Source: Amycolatopsis lexingtonensis
GTDB taxonomy: Bacteria; Actinomycetota; Actinomycetes; Mycobacteriales; Pseudonocardiaceae
Assembly: GCF_014873755.1 (NCBI RefSeq)
Contig: NZ_JADBEG010000001.1
Location: forward strand, 5,315,501 to 5,379,500
Direction of reading: 5' to 3'
DNA length: 64,000 nt
Positions 1 through 9,128 of this stretch are shown one piece after another. Made by a program: the position numbers and the translations under genes. The notes under the pieces were generated by a model. It was not told where the DNA came from, did no database searches, and was given only the letters and a program-made list of their open reading frames with translations. Position 1 is the first letter of the stretch, and each line of letters opens with the position of its first letter.

Positions 1-1
1 G

Positions 2-574
2 GTGAAGAGCCTCGACGTCGAGTCCTACGTCGCCGATCAGTACGCTTCGGCCGTTTCCGCGGTCGAGCACCTCGACGGCGAGTCCGAGCGCGAGGCGCGC
101 ATGCGGACGATCTGCAACCTGCACTTGACCCGGTTCGTGCGGATGCTGCTCGACCGCAAGGACCGCGCGTCGATGGCGGTGGGCCTGGAGGTCCGGGTGC
201 CGTTCTGCGACCACCGGCTGGTCGAGTACGTCTACAACACGCCGTGGTCGCTGAAGACGTTCGACGGGCGGGAGAAGAGCCTGCTGCGGCACGCTACTTC
301 TCATGTCCTGCCGGAGTCGGTGGCCCAGCGGGTGAAGAGCCCGTACCCGTCGACGCAGGACCCGGGCTACGCGGCGGCGCTGCAGCAGCAGGTCAAGGAG
401 GTACTGGCCGAGCCGAAGCACGACGTGTTCGGCCTGGTCGACCGCGCGTGGGCGCACCGGGCGTCCGAAGTGGACCCGGCGACCATGGACCCGGCCATGC
501 GCATCGGCCTGGACCGGGTGCTCGACTTCTACCACTGGATCGAGATGTACTCCCCCACGCTCGAACTGTCTTGA
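2..574 (+). CDS. asnB: Asparagine synthetase (glutamine-hydrolysing), C-terminal part, 5' truncated
   Basis: The window opens inside this gene; about 190 C-terminal residues remain. They match the end of the synthetase domain of class B asparagine synthetases, which make asparagine from aspartate, ATP and glutamine-derived ammonia. Diagnostic stretches are the KDRASMAVGLEVRVPFCDHRLVEY block, which belongs to the aspartyl-AMP side of the active site, and the later REKSLLRHA helix. The glutaminase domain and the ATP pyrophosphatase loop lie upstream of the window. The GTG at position 2 is just the first possible start in the open frame, not a real start. A perfect 20-bp hairpin follows 4 nt after the stop. 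An amidotransferase of a specialised pathway cannot be excluded without the N-terminus. Confidence 0.9.
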   Translation: MKSLDVESYVADQYASAVSAVEHLDGESEREARMRTICNLHLTRFVRMLLDRKDRASMAVGLEVRVPFCDHRLVEYVYNTPWSLKTFDGREKSLLRHATSHVLPESVAQRVKSPYPSTQDPGYAAALQQQVKEVLAEPKHDVFGLVDRAWAHRASEVDPATMDPAMRIGLDRVLDFYHWIEMYSPTLELS

Positions 575-578
575 AGTC

Positions 579-627
579 CGTGAAGGCCTCCTTACCGGCT
601 TTTTTGCCCGGTAAGGAGGCCTTCACG
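579..627 (+). terminator. Perfect 20-bp inverted repeat behind the asnB-like gene
   Basis: Arms 579-598 and 608-627 are perfect reverse complements (core GTGAAGGCCTCCTTACCGG), with a 9-nt loop that carries the T-run (600-605). The stem begins 4 nt after the stop codon. It has no T-tract after the stem, so it is a strong hairpin that probably ends or protects the transcript rather than a canonical intrinsic terminator. It resembles in layout, but not in sequence, the other palindromes in this window that sit directly behind stop codons. Confidence 0.7.
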
Positions 628-668
628 GCACTTGACCTCAGGTGCGCTTGAGGTGTGAGGCTCGGGGC

Positions 669-971
669 ATGAAGGTGCTGCTGTTCGGCCGCAACCCGGC
701 CACGGTCTCGAGGGTGACGGCGGCGCTGTCCGCGGCGGGTCTCGCCGCGGACGGCGTCGTCTCGGAGGAGTCGGCGCTCTCCTGGCTCGGTGTGGTGGAC
801 GCCCTGGTGCTGGGCGCGGGGGTGGTGGGCCCGCTGCGGGAACGGGTGACGGCCGCCGCGGTCCGGCACGGGGTGGTGTGGGTGCAGGGGCCGCACATCC
901 TGCCGGAGCGGGACGCGCTCGAGTACGTGCGGACGGAGATCCTGCCGAAGCTGCGGTCAGCTCAGCGGTAG
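669..971 (+). CDS. Small hypothetical protein with Rossmann-like fold
   Basis: This encodes 100 residues that I do not assign to a family. The N-terminus MKVLLFGRNPATVSRVTAALSAAGL reads like the first beta-alpha-beta of a Rossmann-type or receiver-like fold (beta strand, glycine turn, helix). Later hydrophobic strands DALVLGAGVV and HGVVWVQGP support an alternating alpha/beta protein. No catalytic motif is visible, and the phospho-acceptor triad of response regulators is not evident. The ATG at 669 is chosen because the folded core starts there; the upstream ATG at 642 would add nine arginine-rich residues without similarity to a fold. Its 3' end overlaps the convergent GNAT gene by 15 nt. 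A role is not inferable. Confidence 0.65.
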   Translation: MKVLLFGRNPATVSRVTAALSAAGLAADGVVSEESALSWLGVVDALVLGAGVVGPLRERVTAAAVRHGVVWVQGPHILPERDALEYVRTEILPKLRSAQR

Positions 972-1430
972 TTCCGCCCGCACCTCGTCGCCCTCGGTGG
1001 TGAGGTGCGCGCCCAGCCCGGCCAGCAGCGACCGGGCTCCCGCGTTGCCCGCCGTGGTCGACCCGATCATGCGGGCTGCTCCGGTCGTGCGGGCTTCGGC
1101 CAAGAGCAGCTTCATCACCTCGCGGCCGATGCCGCGGCCCCGGACGTCCCGGCTGAGCCAGATCCCCGCCTCCACGGCGTCGCCGTGGTGTTCCAGGCGG
1201 GCCGCTCCCACCGCGGTGCCGTCCGCGTCGACCACCCACGTGCGCTCCACCGCCGTGGCCGGATCGAGGCAGCGGCCGCGGTGGAACTCGAGAAACGCCG
1301 CCCGGCGCGCGGGTATCCAGCCCGGTGGGCCCTCGACCGGAGGCATGACGTCCAGGGGGTCGGCTCCGGCGACGGCGGCGTCGAGCAGCCGCGCGAGGGC
1401 GCCCTCGTCGAGCCCGGTCAGGGCGATCAT
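957..1430 (-). CDS. GNAT-family N-acetyltransferase
   Basis: This 157-residue protein has the GNAT acetyltransferase fold, which moves the acetyl group of acetyl-CoA to an amine. Visible elements are the central strand VGAARLEHHGDAVEAGIWLSRDVRG, the acetyl-CoA pyrophosphate-binding motif A RGRGIGREVMKLLLAEA (Q/RxxGxG/A type) near residues 96-112, and the following GSTTAGNAGARSLLAGLGA helix that resembles motif B. The N-terminal 60 residues fit a substrate-binding cap. It stands alone between a convergent small gene and the inositol dehydrogenase gene, so the substrate cannot be named. The ATG at 1430 is the first in frame. Confidence 0.8.
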   Translation of the reverse strand: MIALTGLDEGALARLLDAAVAGADPLDVMPPVEGPPGWIPARRAAFLEFHRGRCLDPATAVERTWVVDADGTAVGAARLEHHGDAVEAGIWLSRDVRGRGIGREVMKLLLAEARTTGAARMIGSTTAGNAGARSLLAGLGAHLTTEGDEVRAELPLS

Positions 1431-1473
1431 GCCCGGAGTCTGCCCGCCGGGCGCCCGGGTGCGCGACCGGGTT

Positions 1474-2472
1474 TCAGCGCCGGACCTCCGCCAGCTTCAC
1501 CGGACGCCGTTCGCGGCGGGAGACCTCGCACGCCTCCGCGATGTAGAACGCCTCCAGCGCGTCCGCCGCCACGCACGGCGATGGCGCCCGGCCCGCGACG
1601 ACGTCCAGGAACGCGCGCAACTCGGTCGTGTACGCCGGGCGGAACCGCTCCATGAAGCCCGGGTACGCCGGGCCCGGCAGTGGTGCCACGCCCGGCTCCA
1701 CCGAACGCAGCGGGGACCGGTCGTCCAGGCCGACTACCACGCCGGACACCGAACCCAGCACGTCCAGGCGCACGTCGTAGCCCGCGCCGTTGTAGCGGGT
1801 CAGGGACACCGTCGCCAGGGTGCCGTCGTCCAGGGTGAGCGTCGCCGCCGCCGTGTCGACGTCGCCCGCGTCGGCGAAGAACCGCTCGCCGCGGTTGGCG
1901 CCGATCGCGTACACCTCTTCGACCTCGCGGCCGCTCACCCAGCGGATGACGTCGAAGTCGTGGACGCCGCAGTCACGGAACAGGCCGCCCGAGTGGGCGA
2001 CGTACTCCGCCGGCGGGGGCGCCGGGTCGAACGTCGTCGCGCGCAGCGTGTGCAGCCAGCCCAGTTCGCCCGACGCGACCGCCGCCCGCGCCGCCGCGTA
2101 GCCCGCGTCGAAGCGGCGCTGGAAGCCGATCTGCACCGGGACGTCGGAAGCGCCGATGCGGTCGATGACGGCCAGTGTGCCGGGGATGTCCGCGGCCACC
2201 GGCTTTTCGCAGAACACCGGGATGCCCGCGTCGACCGCCGCGATGATCAGGCCCGGGTGCGCGTCCGTCGCCGCCGTGACGACCAGGCCGTCGATCCCCG
2301 CGGTGAACAGGTCGTCGAGGGCAGCCGTCTCGACGCCCAGCTTCGCGGCGGCCGCGGCAGCGCGTGCCGGGTCGACGTCGGCCACCACGACCGACTCGAC
2401 CTCGTCGAAGCCCTTCAGCGTCTCCGCGTGCGCGGCGCCGATCCGGCCGGTGCCCGCCAGTCCCAACCTCAT
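1474..2472 (-). CDS. iolG: Gfo/Idh/MocA oxidoreductase, probable myo-inositol 2-dehydrogenase
   Basis: This 332-residue NAD-dependent dehydrogenase probably oxidises myo-inositol to 2-keto-myo-inositol (scyllo-inosose), the first step of inositol breakdown. It starts with the Rossmann motif GLAGTGRIGAAHAE, has the family EKP motif (FCEKPVA, about residue 92) that supplies the catalytic lysine, and the GVHDFDVIRWVSG stretch with the conserved Asp/His pair of IolG-like enzymes. The ATG at 2472 has an AGGAGGAG ribosome site 7 nt upstream and shares ATGA with the stop of the LacI gene, so the two are cotranscribed. The inositol assignment leans on the divergent iolE-C-B-D operon; another polyol could be the substrate. 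Confidence 0.85.
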   Translation of the reverse strand: MRLGLAGTGRIGAAHAETLKGFDEVESVVVADVDPARAAAAAAKLGVETAALDDLFTAGIDGLVVTAATDAHPGLIIAAVDAGIPVFCEKPVAADIPGTLAVIDRIGASDVPVQIGFQRRFDAGYAAARAAVASGELGWLHTLRATTFDPAPPPAEYVAHSGGLFRDCGVHDFDVIRWVSGREVEEVYAIGANRGERFFADAGDVDTAAATLTLDDGTLATVSLTRYNGAGYDVRLDVLGSVSGVVVGLDDRSPLRSVEPGVAPLPGPAYPGFMERFRPAYTTELRAFLDVVAGRAPSPCVAADALEAFYIAEACEVSRRERRPVKLAEVRR

Positions 2473-3491
2473 CGTGGTGCTCCTCCTGTAGCAGCGGAAA
2501 CTTCGGTGGTGGTCGCGCGGACCACCAGTGACGGGTGCAGCAGGTGCCGGACCGGCTCCGTGCGCTCCCCGCGGACGCGCTCGAGCAGCGCCGCGAAGGC
2601 CAGCCTCGCCATGTCGGTGCGCGATTGGTCCACTGTGGTCAGCGAGAGGTGCCGCAGCGCGGCGAGCGACGTGTTGTCGTAGCCGACGACCGACACGTCC
2701 TCCGGCACGCGCAGCCCGGCTTCTTCGAGGGCCGAAATCGCGCCCACGGCGTTGAAGTCGTTGCCGGAGACCAGCCCCGTCGGCAGGTCGGCGCGCGAGT
2801 ACGTGGCGAGCAGCTCCCGCACGGCGGTCTCGCCCCCGATGTCGGTGTGCTCGCTGCGCACGACGATCGGCTCCAGGCCGTGCTTCCGCATCGCGGCCTC
2901 GAAGCCGCGCCGCCGCTGGGCCGCGCCGGCCGCGCCGCCGCCGTCGAGGTGGGCGATGCGGCGGTGCCCGAGGCCGGCCAGGTGGTCGACCGCCAGCGCG
3001 GAGCCCGCCTCGCCGTCGTCGTTGACGGTGTCCACTGTGGACGAGCGGATCGTCCGCGAAACCAGCACGACCGGGCACTGCTTGGCCGCTCTCTGGATCG
3101 ATGCCGCCGGGACGACCGGCGAAAGCAGGATGATCCCCGCCGGGCGGAAGGAAAGGAGGTTGTGCAGGGCGTTCCACTCGCGCGTGGGACTGCGGCCGCC
3201 CGTGTTGAGGATCAGGTCGAAGCCCGCGGCCTGCGCGGCGCTGTCCAGTTCCTCGACGATGTCGGCGAAGAAGGCGTTGCGCAGGTCGTTCACCATCACG
3301 CCGAGCACCGTCGACGTCCGGCTGGCGAGCGACCGCGCCATCACGTGCGGCTGGTAGCCGAGTTCCTCGGCCGCGCGCAGGACCGCCGCGCGCCGGGCGT
3401 CGGACACCTTCGGCGAATTCCGCATCACCAGGGACACCAGCGCGCGCGAAACGCCCGCCCTGGCGGCGACGTCCTCCATCGTCGGACGCAC
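2469..3491 (-). CDS. LacI-family transcriptional repressor of the inositol locus
   Basis: This 340-residue regulator opens with a LacI helix-turn-helix (TMEDVAARAGVSRALVSLVMRNSPKVSD, about residues 4-31) and the hinge helix region RRAAVLRAAEELGYQPHVMARSLASRT. A periplasmic-binding-protein-like ligand domain follows, with the usual GLVSGNDFNAVGAISALEEAGLRVPEDVSVVGYDNTSLA segment. It is first in a leftward pair with the iolG-like gene and diverges from the iolE-led operon. Two GAGCGCTC operators lie in the gap. Such regulators normally leave DNA when they bind the pathway's sugar or a catabolite; here an inositol derivative is the likely ligand. This is inference from position. Confidence 0.9.
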   Translation of the reverse strand: MRPTMEDVAARAGVSRALVSLVMRNSPKVSDARRAAVLRAAEELGYQPHVMARSLASRTSTVLGVMVNDLRNAFFADIVEELDSAAQAAGFDLILNTGGRSPTREWNALHNLLSFRPAGIILLSPVVPAASIQRAAKQCPVVLVSRTIRSSTVDTVNDDGEAGSALAVDHLAGLGHRRIAHLDGGGAAGAAQRRRGFEAAMRKHGLEPIVVRSEHTDIGGETAVRELLATYSRADLPTGLVSGNDFNAVGAISALEEAGLRVPEDVSVVGYDNTSLAALRHLSLTTVDQSRTDMARLAFAALLERVRGERTEPVRHLLHPSLVVRATTTEVSAATGGAPR

Positions 3492-3522
3492 GTGACACCC
3501 CCTGATCTCGGAAAACTCGGCC

Positions 3523-3580
3523 TTGACTTGCTGTGACCGACGCTACAAGATTAGAGCGCTCTAATCAATAGAGCGCTCCA
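3523..3580 (+). promoter_or_regulatory. Promoter of the inositol operon with two LacI operators
   Basis: A -35-like TTGACT (3523-3528) and a -10-like CAAGAT (3546-3551) are 17 nt apart and point to the iolE-like gene. A perfect 16-bp palindrome ATTAGAGCGCTCTAAT (3550-3565) overlaps the -10 edge and presumed start site. A second half-degenerate copy TAGAGCGCTCCA (3569-3580) follows 3 nt later. Both have the central CG step and GAGCGCTC core typical of LacI-family operators, so the adjacent repressor very likely blocks this promoter and perhaps its own. Confidence 0.8.
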
Positions 3581-3601
3581 ACGGACCAACGGAGGCCCCT
3601 T

Positions 3602-4480
3602 GTGACAGCGACGATCCGAGTAGCCGCCGCGCCGATCTCCTGGGGTGTCTGCGAAGTCCCGGGCTGGGGCCGGGTGCTGGACGCGGGAACCGTGCTCGGT
3701 GAGATGGCGGCGCTCGGCGTCCAGGCGACCGAGCTGGGCCCGCCCGGGTACCTCCCGCGCGACCCGGCGGAGCTGCGGGAACTGCTCGGGCGGTACGACT
3801 TGACGCTCGTCGGCGGCTTCCTCGCCGTCGTCCTGCACGAGAACCAGGAAAACGCACTGAAGGAAGCCGAAGAGTCGGCCGCGCTGTTCGCTGCGTGCGG
3901 GGGCGACGTCCTGGTGCTCGCCGCCGCGACCGGGCTCGACGGCTACGACGAACGCCCGAAGCTCACCGACGCCGAATGGGCGACGCTCGTCGAAACCGCG
4001 AGCAAGATCCACGACATCGCCGCCGCCCACGGCCTGCACACCGTGCTGCACCCGCACGTCGGGACGCACGTGGAGCAGCAGGCCGAGGTCGAGCGGTTCC
4101 TCGCCGATTCCGATCTGGGCTTGTGCCTCGACACCGGGCACTTGATGATCGGCGGGACGGATCCGGTGGAGCTGGCGAAGCGGTATCCCGAACGGGTGGG
4201 GCACGTGCATCTCAAGGACGTCCGGGCGGACCTGGCGGCCGAAGTCCGCGCGGGGCGGCTCGGCTACACCGACGCGGTCGGGCGGGGCATCTACACCCCG
4301 CTCGGCGAGGGGGACGTGGACGTGGCGTCGATGGTGCGCTCCGTCCAGGCGGCCGGCTACGACGGCTGGTACGTCCTCGAACAGGACACCGCCCTCGGCG
4401 CGGAGAGCCCCGACGACGTACCCCGGCGGGACACCGAGCGCAGCCTGGCCCACCTCGCGAAGATCCTCGACTCCCTGTAA
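3602..4480 (+). CDS. iolE: Sugar phosphate isomerase/epimerase-type TIM barrel, probable inosose dehydratase
   Basis: This 292-residue AP-endonuclease-2-like TIM barrel begins APISWGVCEVPGWG, close to the APIGW start of IolE proteins. Metal-binding positions are visible in TELGPPGYL, HPHVGTHVE, CLDTGHLMIGG, GHVHLKDV and the terminal GWYVLEQD. IolE dehydrates 2-keto-myo-inositol to a diketone that IolD hydrolyses; IolB, IolC and IolD are encoded downstream. It is the first gene of the operon. The GTG at 3602 has GGAGG at 3591-3595. IolH or IolI relatives share this fold, so the exact step is inferred from context rather than proven by motif. Confidence 0.8.
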   Translation: MTATIRVAAAPISWGVCEVPGWGRVLDAGTVLGEMAALGVQATELGPPGYLPRDPAELRELLGRYDLTLVGGFLAVVLHENQENALKEAEESAALFAACGGDVLVLAAATGLDGYDERPKLTDAEWATLVETASKIHDIAAAHGLHTVLHPHVGTHVEQQAEVERFLADSDLGLCLDTGHLMIGGTDPVELAKRYPERVGHVHLKDVRADLAAEVRAGRLGYTDAVGRGIYTPLGEGDVDVASMVRSVQAAGYDGWYVLEQDTALGAESPDDVPRRDTERSLAHLAKILDSL

Positions 4481-4503
4481 TCCCTGGTCCCAAAGGAGTG
4501 ACT

Positions 4504-5499
4504 GTGTTCTCAATCAAGAAGCTGGCCGGCGTGGCGGCGATCGCCGCCGCCGGGCTGGTCCTGTCCGCCTGCAGCGGCCCGTCCGCCGACAACTCGTCGA
4601 GCGGCAGCCCGAGTTCCCAAGCCGCGGCGCCGAGTTCGGGCGGCCCGCTGAAGGTCGCCGTGGTCACCCACGGCACCGCCGGCGACGCCTTCTGGAACGT
4701 CGTCAAGAACGGCGCCGAGCAGGCGGGCAAGGACCTGAACGTCGGCGTCGACTACTTCGCCGACGGCGACCCCGGCAACCAGGCCAAGCTGATCGACAAC
4801 GCGGTCGCGCAGAAGGTCAGCGGCCTGGTGGTTTCGATGGCGAACCCGCAGGCCCTGCAGACGTCGATCCAGAACGCGGTCAAGGCCGGCATCCCGGTCG
4901 TCACCATCAACTCCGGCGAGGACTCCAGCGCCGCCTTCGGCGCGATCGCGCACGTCGGCCAGAGCGAGGGCCTCGCGGGCCAGGGTGCCGGGCAGCGGCT
5001 CAAGGCGGCCGGCAAGACGAAGCTGCTGTGCGTCATCCACGAGGCCGGCAACATCGGCCAGAACCAGCGCTGCGACGGCGCGAAGCAGACCTTCGGCAAC
5101 GTCTCCACACTGCAGGTCGACATCTCCAACCCGACCGACGCGCAGGCCCGGATCCGCGGCGCGCTGCAGTCCGACCCGTCGATCGACGCCGTGCTGGCGC
5201 TGAACTCGCAGGTCGCGGCGCGCGCGGTGGACGCGGCCAAGGAGGCGAGCTCCAAGGCGCAGGTGGCGACCTTCGACCTGAACGCCGACGTCGTCGCGGC
5301 CATCAAGGCGGGCACGATCCTCTTCGCCGTCGACCAGCAGCAGTACGAGCAGGGCTACCTGCCGATCGTGTTCCTCAAGCTGTACAAGGAAAACGGCAAC
5401 ACCATCGGCGGCGGCAAGCCGGTCCAGACCGGCCCGGGCTTCGTCGACAAGACCAACATCGACACCGTGGCCCCGTACGCGGAGCGCGGCACGCGATGA
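4504..5499 (+). CDS. Ribose-type sugar ABC transporter, substrate-binding lipoprotein (probable inositol binder)
   Basis: This 331-residue protein has a lipoprotein signal (KKLAG, hydrophobic core, lipobox LSAC with Cys23), then a Ser/Ala-rich linker and a type I periplasmic-binding fold of the RbsB kind. Recognisable segments are [27 protein letters not shown], the [18 protein letters not shown] loop and the [28 protein letters not shown] hinge region. The GTG at 4504 is preferred to GTG 4498 because AAAGGAG (4492-4498) then lies 5 nt upstream. It is followed by its permease with an ATGA overlap. Ligand is inferred to be myo-inositol or an isomer because the rest of the operon is iol catabolism. 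Confidence 0.88.
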   Translation: MFSIKKLAGVAAIAAAGLVLSACSGPSADNSSSGSPSSQAAAPSSGGPLKVAVVTHGTAGDAFWNVVKNGAEQAGKDLNVGVDYFADGDPGNQAKLIDNAVAQKVSGLVVSMANPQALQTSIQNAVKAGIPVVTINSGEDSSAAFGAIAHVGQSEGLAGQGAGQRLKAAGKTKLLCVIHEAGNIGQNQRCDGAKQTFGNVSTLQVDISNPTDAQARIRGALQSDPSIDAVLALNSQVAARAVDAAKEASSKAQVATFDLNADVVAAIKAGTILFAVDQQQYEQGYLPIVFLKLYKENGNTIGGGKPVQTGPGFVDKTNIDTVAPYAERGTR

Positions 5500-6539
5500 C
5501 CGCGGCGATCCAAGCCCAGCCCGACGAGCGCGTCGGGAAGAAAAGCTTGACCGATCGGCTGGTGGTCCGCCCGGAGATCGGCGCGCTGCTCGGCGCCGTG
5601 CTGGTGTTCGTCTTCTTCTCCGTCGTCACCGGCCAGTTCCTCAGCCCGCTGGGCGTGGCGACCTGGCTCGACGACTCCTCGACGCTGGGCATCATGGCCG
5701 TCGTGGTCGCGCTGCTCATGGTCGGCGGCGAGTTCGACCTCTCGGCCGGCGTCATGACGGCGTCGACGTCGCTGGTCACGGCGATCCTGGCGACGCAGGC
5801 AGGCTGGAACGTCTGGCTCGCGCTGGCGGTTTCGCTCGTTTTCGCGCTCGGCGTCGGGGCGTTCAACGGCTGGCTGGTGATGAAGACCGGGCTGCCGAGC
5901 TTCATCGTCACGCTCGGGTCGTTTCTGGCGCTGCAGGGGCTCAACCTCGGTGTGACGCGGCTGGTCACCAACACCGTGCAGGTGTCGGGGATGCGCTCGA
6001 CCAGCGGCTACGAGTCGGCGGGCGCGCTGTTCGCGTCCACCTTCGCCGTCGGCGGCACCGAGTTCCAGTCGTCGATCATCTGGTGGATCGTCGTCACGGT
6101 GATCGCGGCGGTGCTGCTCGTGCGCACCCGCTTCGGCAACTGGATCTTCGCGGTCGGCGGGTCGCAGGTGTCGGCCCGCTCGGTCGGCGTGCCGGTGGTG
6201 CGCACGAAGATCCTGCTGTTCATGGGCACCGCGCTCGGCGCGTGGCTGGTCGGCTCGATCAACATCCTGCGCTTCGCGAGCGTGCAGGCGAACCAGGGCA
6301 TCGGGCTGGAGTTCCAGTACATCATCGCGGCGGTGATCGGCGGCTGCCTGCTCACCGGCGGGTTCGGCTCGGCGGTGGGCGCGGCGATCGGCGCGCTGAT
6401 CTTCGGCATGGCGCGCCAGGGCATCGTGTTCGCGCAGTGGAACAGCGACTGGTTCATGCTGTTCCTCGGCATCATGCTGCTGGCCGCGGTCCTGGTGAAC
6501 AACGCCTTCCGGCGCCGCGCGGAAAGGGTACGCCGATGA
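5496..6539 (+). CDS. Ribose-type sugar ABC transporter permease
   Basis: This 347-residue integral membrane protein belongs to the RbsC/BPD_transp_2 family. After a polar 30-residue N-terminus there are about eight to ten hydrophobic segments. The family signature [20 protein letters not shown] lies near residues 75-95, and the later [25 protein letters not shown] loop is the usual cytoplasmic coupling region. It forms the channel for the lipoprotein encoded upstream and is driven by the ATPase encoded downstream. Its start and stop share ATGA with both neighbours, so translation is coupled through the operon. Confidence 0.9.
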   Translation: MTAAIQAQPDERVGKKSLTDRLVVRPEIGALLGAVLVFVFFSVVTGQFLSPLGVATWLDDSSTLGIMAVVVALLMVGGEFDLSAGVMTASTSLVTAILATQAGWNVWLALAVSLVFALGVGAFNGWLVMKTGLPSFIVTLGSFLALQGLNLGVTRLVTNTVQVSGMRSTSGYESAGALFASTFAVGGTEFQSSIIWWIVVTVIAAVLLVRTRFGNWIFAVGGSQVSARSVGVPVVRTKILLFMGTALGAWLVGSINILRFASVQANQGIGLEFQYIIAAVIGGCLLTGGFGSAVGAAIGALIFGMARQGIVFAQWNSDWFMLFLGIMLLAAVLVNNAFRRRAERVRR

Positions 6540-7315
6540 GCCTGCTGGAAGTACGCGACATCGGGAAGACCTACGGCAGCGTGATCGCGCTGCGCGAGGT
6601 GTCCACTGTGGTCAACGCGGGCGAGGTCACCTGCGTGCTCGGCGACAACGGCGCCGGGAAGTCCACGCTGATCAAGATCCTGGCCGGGGTGCACCAGCAC
6701 GACCAGGGCGAGTTCCTCGTGGAAGGCGAGCCCGTGCGGTTCGCCTCGCCGCGAGAGGCGCTGGACCGCGGCATCGCGACCGTGTACCAGGACCTCGCCG
6801 TGGTGCCGCTGATGAGCGTCTGGCGGAACTTCTTCCTCGGTTCCGAGCCGACGACGGGATTCGGGCCGTTCCGGTTCCTCGACCGGAAGAAGGGCCGCGA
6901 GACGACCAAGAAGGCGTTGTCCGACATGGGCATCGACCTGCGGGACGTCGAACAGCCGGTCGGGACGCTCTCCGGTGGCGAACGCCAGTGCGTCGCGATC
7001 GCGCGGGCGGTGTACTTCGGCGCGAAGGTGCTGATCCTCGACGAGCCGACCGCCGCGCTCGGCGTCAAGCAGGCCGGGGTGGTGCTCAAGTACGTCGCCC
7101 AGGCCCGGGACCGCGGGCTCGGCGTCGTGCTGATCACGCACAACCCGCACCACGCCTACCCGGTCGCCGACCGGTTCCTGCTGCTCAAGCGGGGTGCGCC
7201 GCTCGGGTCGTACGAAAAGGCGGAGATCGGCATCAACGAGCTGACCCGGCAGATGGCGGGCGGCGCGGAACTGGAAGCCCTCGAACACGAACTGCGGCAG
7301 GTGGAGAAGGCGTGA
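6536..7315 (+). CDS. Sugar ABC transporter ATP-binding protein (single nucleotide-binding domain)
   Basis: This 259-residue ATPase energises the inositol-type importer. Walker [10 protein letters not shown] is near residue 38, the signature is [19 protein letters not shown], and Walker B is [12 protein letters not shown] with the H-loop in VLITHNPHH. Ribose-type importers often use a double-domain ATPase of about 500 residues; this one is a single domain of the FrcA kind and would have to dimerise. It overlaps the permease gene by ATGA and the kinase gene by GTGA. Confidence 0.92.
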   Translation: MSLLEVRDIGKTYGSVIALREVSTVVNAGEVTCVLGDNGAGKSTLIKILAGVHQHDQGEFLVEGEPVRFASPREALDRGIATVYQDLAVVPLMSVWRNFFLGSEPTTGFGPFRFLDRKKGRETTKKALSDMGIDLRDVEQPVGTLSGGERQCVAIARAVYFGAKVLILDEPTAALGVKQAGVVLKYVAQARDRGLGVVLITHNPHHAYPVADRFLLLKRGAPLGSYEKAEIGINELTRQMAGGAELEALEHELRQVEKA

Positions 7316-8241
7316 GTCTCGAAGCGCTGACGATCGGGCGGGTGGGTGTCGACCTCTACCCGGAGCAGAGCGGCGTCCCCCTGGCCGGCGTCAGCACTTT
7401 CGCCAAGTCGCTCGGCGGCACCGCGACCAACGTCGCGGTCGCCGCCGCGCGGCTCGGCCGGCGCACGGCGGTGCTGACCAAGGTCGGGCCGGACGGCTTC
7501 GGCGACTACGTCCGGCAGGCCCTCGACGGCTTCGGCGTCTCACCGGCCTTCGTGGGCACTTCGCCGGAGCTGCAGACGCCGGTAGTGTTCTGCGAGCTGA
7601 ACCCGCCCGCGGACCCGCCGCTGCTGTTCTACCGCTCCCCCATCGCCCCCGACCTCACGCTGACCGACGACGACGTGCCGTGGGACGTCGTCGAGTCGGT
7701 CCCGCTGCTGTGGGTCACCGGTACCGGCGTCTCCGCCGAGCCCGCGCGAGCCACCCAGCGGAAGATCCTCGAAGCCCGTGGCCGCCGTGCGCACACCGTC
7801 CTGGACCTCGACTACCGGCCGATGTTCTGGCCCGACGTCGAAAGCGCGCGGACCGAGATCGGCGGGATGCTCGACCACGTCACCGTCGCGGTCGGCAACC
7901 GCGCCGAGGTCGAGGTCGCCGTCGGCACCGCGGATCCCGACACCGCCGCCGATCGCTTGCTGGAGCGCGGGCTGCACCTGGCCGTGATCAAGAAGGGCGC
8001 CGAGGGTGTCCTGGTGGCGACGCCGGAGGGGCGGTCGACCGTGCCGCCGCAACGCGTCGAGGTCGTCTGCGGGCTCGGTGCCGGTGACGGCTTCGGCGGG
8101 GCGCTGATCCACGGGCTGCTCTCCGGCTGGGACCCGGTGCGCATCGCGGAGTACGCGAACGCGGCGGGCGCGCTGGTGGCGTCCCGGCTCGCCTGCGCCG
8201 ACGCCATGCCGACCGCGGCCGAAATCGAGGAGCTGCTGTGA
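7312..8241 (+). CDS. iolC: PfkB-family kinase, probable 5-dehydro-2-deoxygluconokinase
   Basis: This 309-residue ribokinase-fold enzyme starts [22 protein letters not shown], almost the IolC family signature, then [30 protein letters not shown]. The C-terminal PfkB motif [17 protein letters not shown] (about residues 254-270) carries the catalytic Asp. IolC phosphorylates 2-deoxy-5-keto-D-gluconate for aldol cleavage. The protein is only the kinase domain; the DUF2090 aldolase-like extension fused to some IolC proteins is absent, and a separate aldolase gene follows with a GTGA overlap. Confidence 0.92.
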   Translation: MSLEALTIGRVGVDLYPEQSGVPLAGVSTFAKSLGGTATNVAVAAARLGRRTAVLTKVGPDGFGDYVRQALDGFGVSPAFVGTSPELQTPVVFCELNPPADPPLLFYRSPIAPDLTLTDDDVPWDVVESVPLLWVTGTGVSAEPARATQRKILEARGRRAHTVLDLDYRPMFWPDVESARTEIGGMLDHVTVAVGNRAEVEVAVGTADPDTAADRLLERGLHLAVIKKGAEGVLVATPEGRSTVPPQRVEVVCGLGAGDGFGGALIHGLLSGWDPVRIAEYANAAGALVASRLACADAMPTAAEIEELL

Positions 8242-9128
8242 TCCTCACCGACGACCGCTGGCGCGAACTCCTGCACACCCGCGCCACCGACCCGGGCGCG
8301 GTCCGGCAGGCCTACGCGACCCGCAAACGCCGGGCGAAACTGCTGTCCGACAGCGGAACCCTGTTCCTCGTCGCGGCCGACCACCCGGCCCGCGGGGCAC
8401 TGGGCGTCGGCGAGGATCCGCTCGCCATGGCCGACCGGCGGACGCTGCTGGAGCGGCTGCTCGTGGCGCTGGCCAACCCGGCCGTCGACGGCATCCTCGG
8501 CACCCCCGACGTCGTCGAGGAGCTCCTCCTGCTCGGCGCGCTGCACGACAAGGTCGTCTTCGGCTCGATGAACCGCGGCGGCCTCGCCGGCGCGGACTGG
8601 GAGATCGACGACCGGTTCACCGGCTACGACGCCCGCACGCTCGTCGACTGCGGGCTCGACGGCGGCAAGATGCTGCTGCGGCTGGTCGACGCCGACCCGG
8701 GCACCATCCCGACGTTGCAGGCCTGCGCCGACGCCGTCACCGAGCTGGCCGCGTACGGCCTGGTGGCGATGGTCGAGCCGCTCCCCTACCGCCGGGACGG
8801 CGGGAACCTGGTGCTGCAGAAGGATCCCGTGTCCCTGGCCCGGGCGGTCACCGTCGCTTCCGGCCTCGGCGCGACGTCGGCGCACACCTGGCTCAAGCTG
8901 CCCTCGACCGACTCGCCCGAGGTCCTCGGCGCGACGACGCTGCCGGTGGTCGTGCTCGGCGGCGTGCCGTCCGGCGATCCAGCCGCCGACCTGGCCTCCT
9001 GGGGCCGGACGCTGCGCCACGACGTCGTCCGCGGCCTGGTCGTCGGCCGCACCCTGCTCTACCCGCCCGGCGGCGACGTCGGTGCGGCCGTCGAAGCCGC
9101 CGCGAAAGTACTGGAGGCCGCGAAGTGA
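8238..9128 (+). CDS. Cgl0159-family (beta/alpha)8 aldolase, probable substitute for IolJ
   Basis: This 296-residue protein resembles the Cgl0159 group of DeoC/LacD-like TIM-barrel aldolases often found beside actinobacterial iolC. Motifs include LFLVAADHPARGALGVG near residues 42-58, VFGSMNRGG, DGGKMLLRLVD with a candidate Schiff-base or substrate-binding lysine, VAMVEPLPY and HTWLKLPS. The likely job is cleavage of 2-deoxy-5-keto-gluconate 6-phosphate to malonate semialdehyde and dihydroxyacetone phosphate. It is coupled by GTGA to both iolC and iolB. No separate classical class II IolJ is present in the window, which supports the substitution, but the reaction is inferred. Confidence 0.8.
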   Translation: MILTDDRWRELLHTRATDPGAVRQAYATRKRRAKLLSDSGTLFLVAADHPARGALGVGEDPLAMADRRTLLERLLVALANPAVDGILGTPDVVEELLLLGALHDKVVFGSMNRGGLAGADWEIDDRFTGYDARTLVDCGLDGGKMLLRLVDADPGTIPTLQACADAVTELAAYGLVAMVEPLPYRRDGGNLVLQKDPVSLARAVTVASGLGATSAHTWLKLPSTDSPEVLGATTLPVVVLGGVPSGDPAADLASWGRTLRHDVVRGLVVGRTLLYPPGGDVGAAVEAAAKVLEAAK

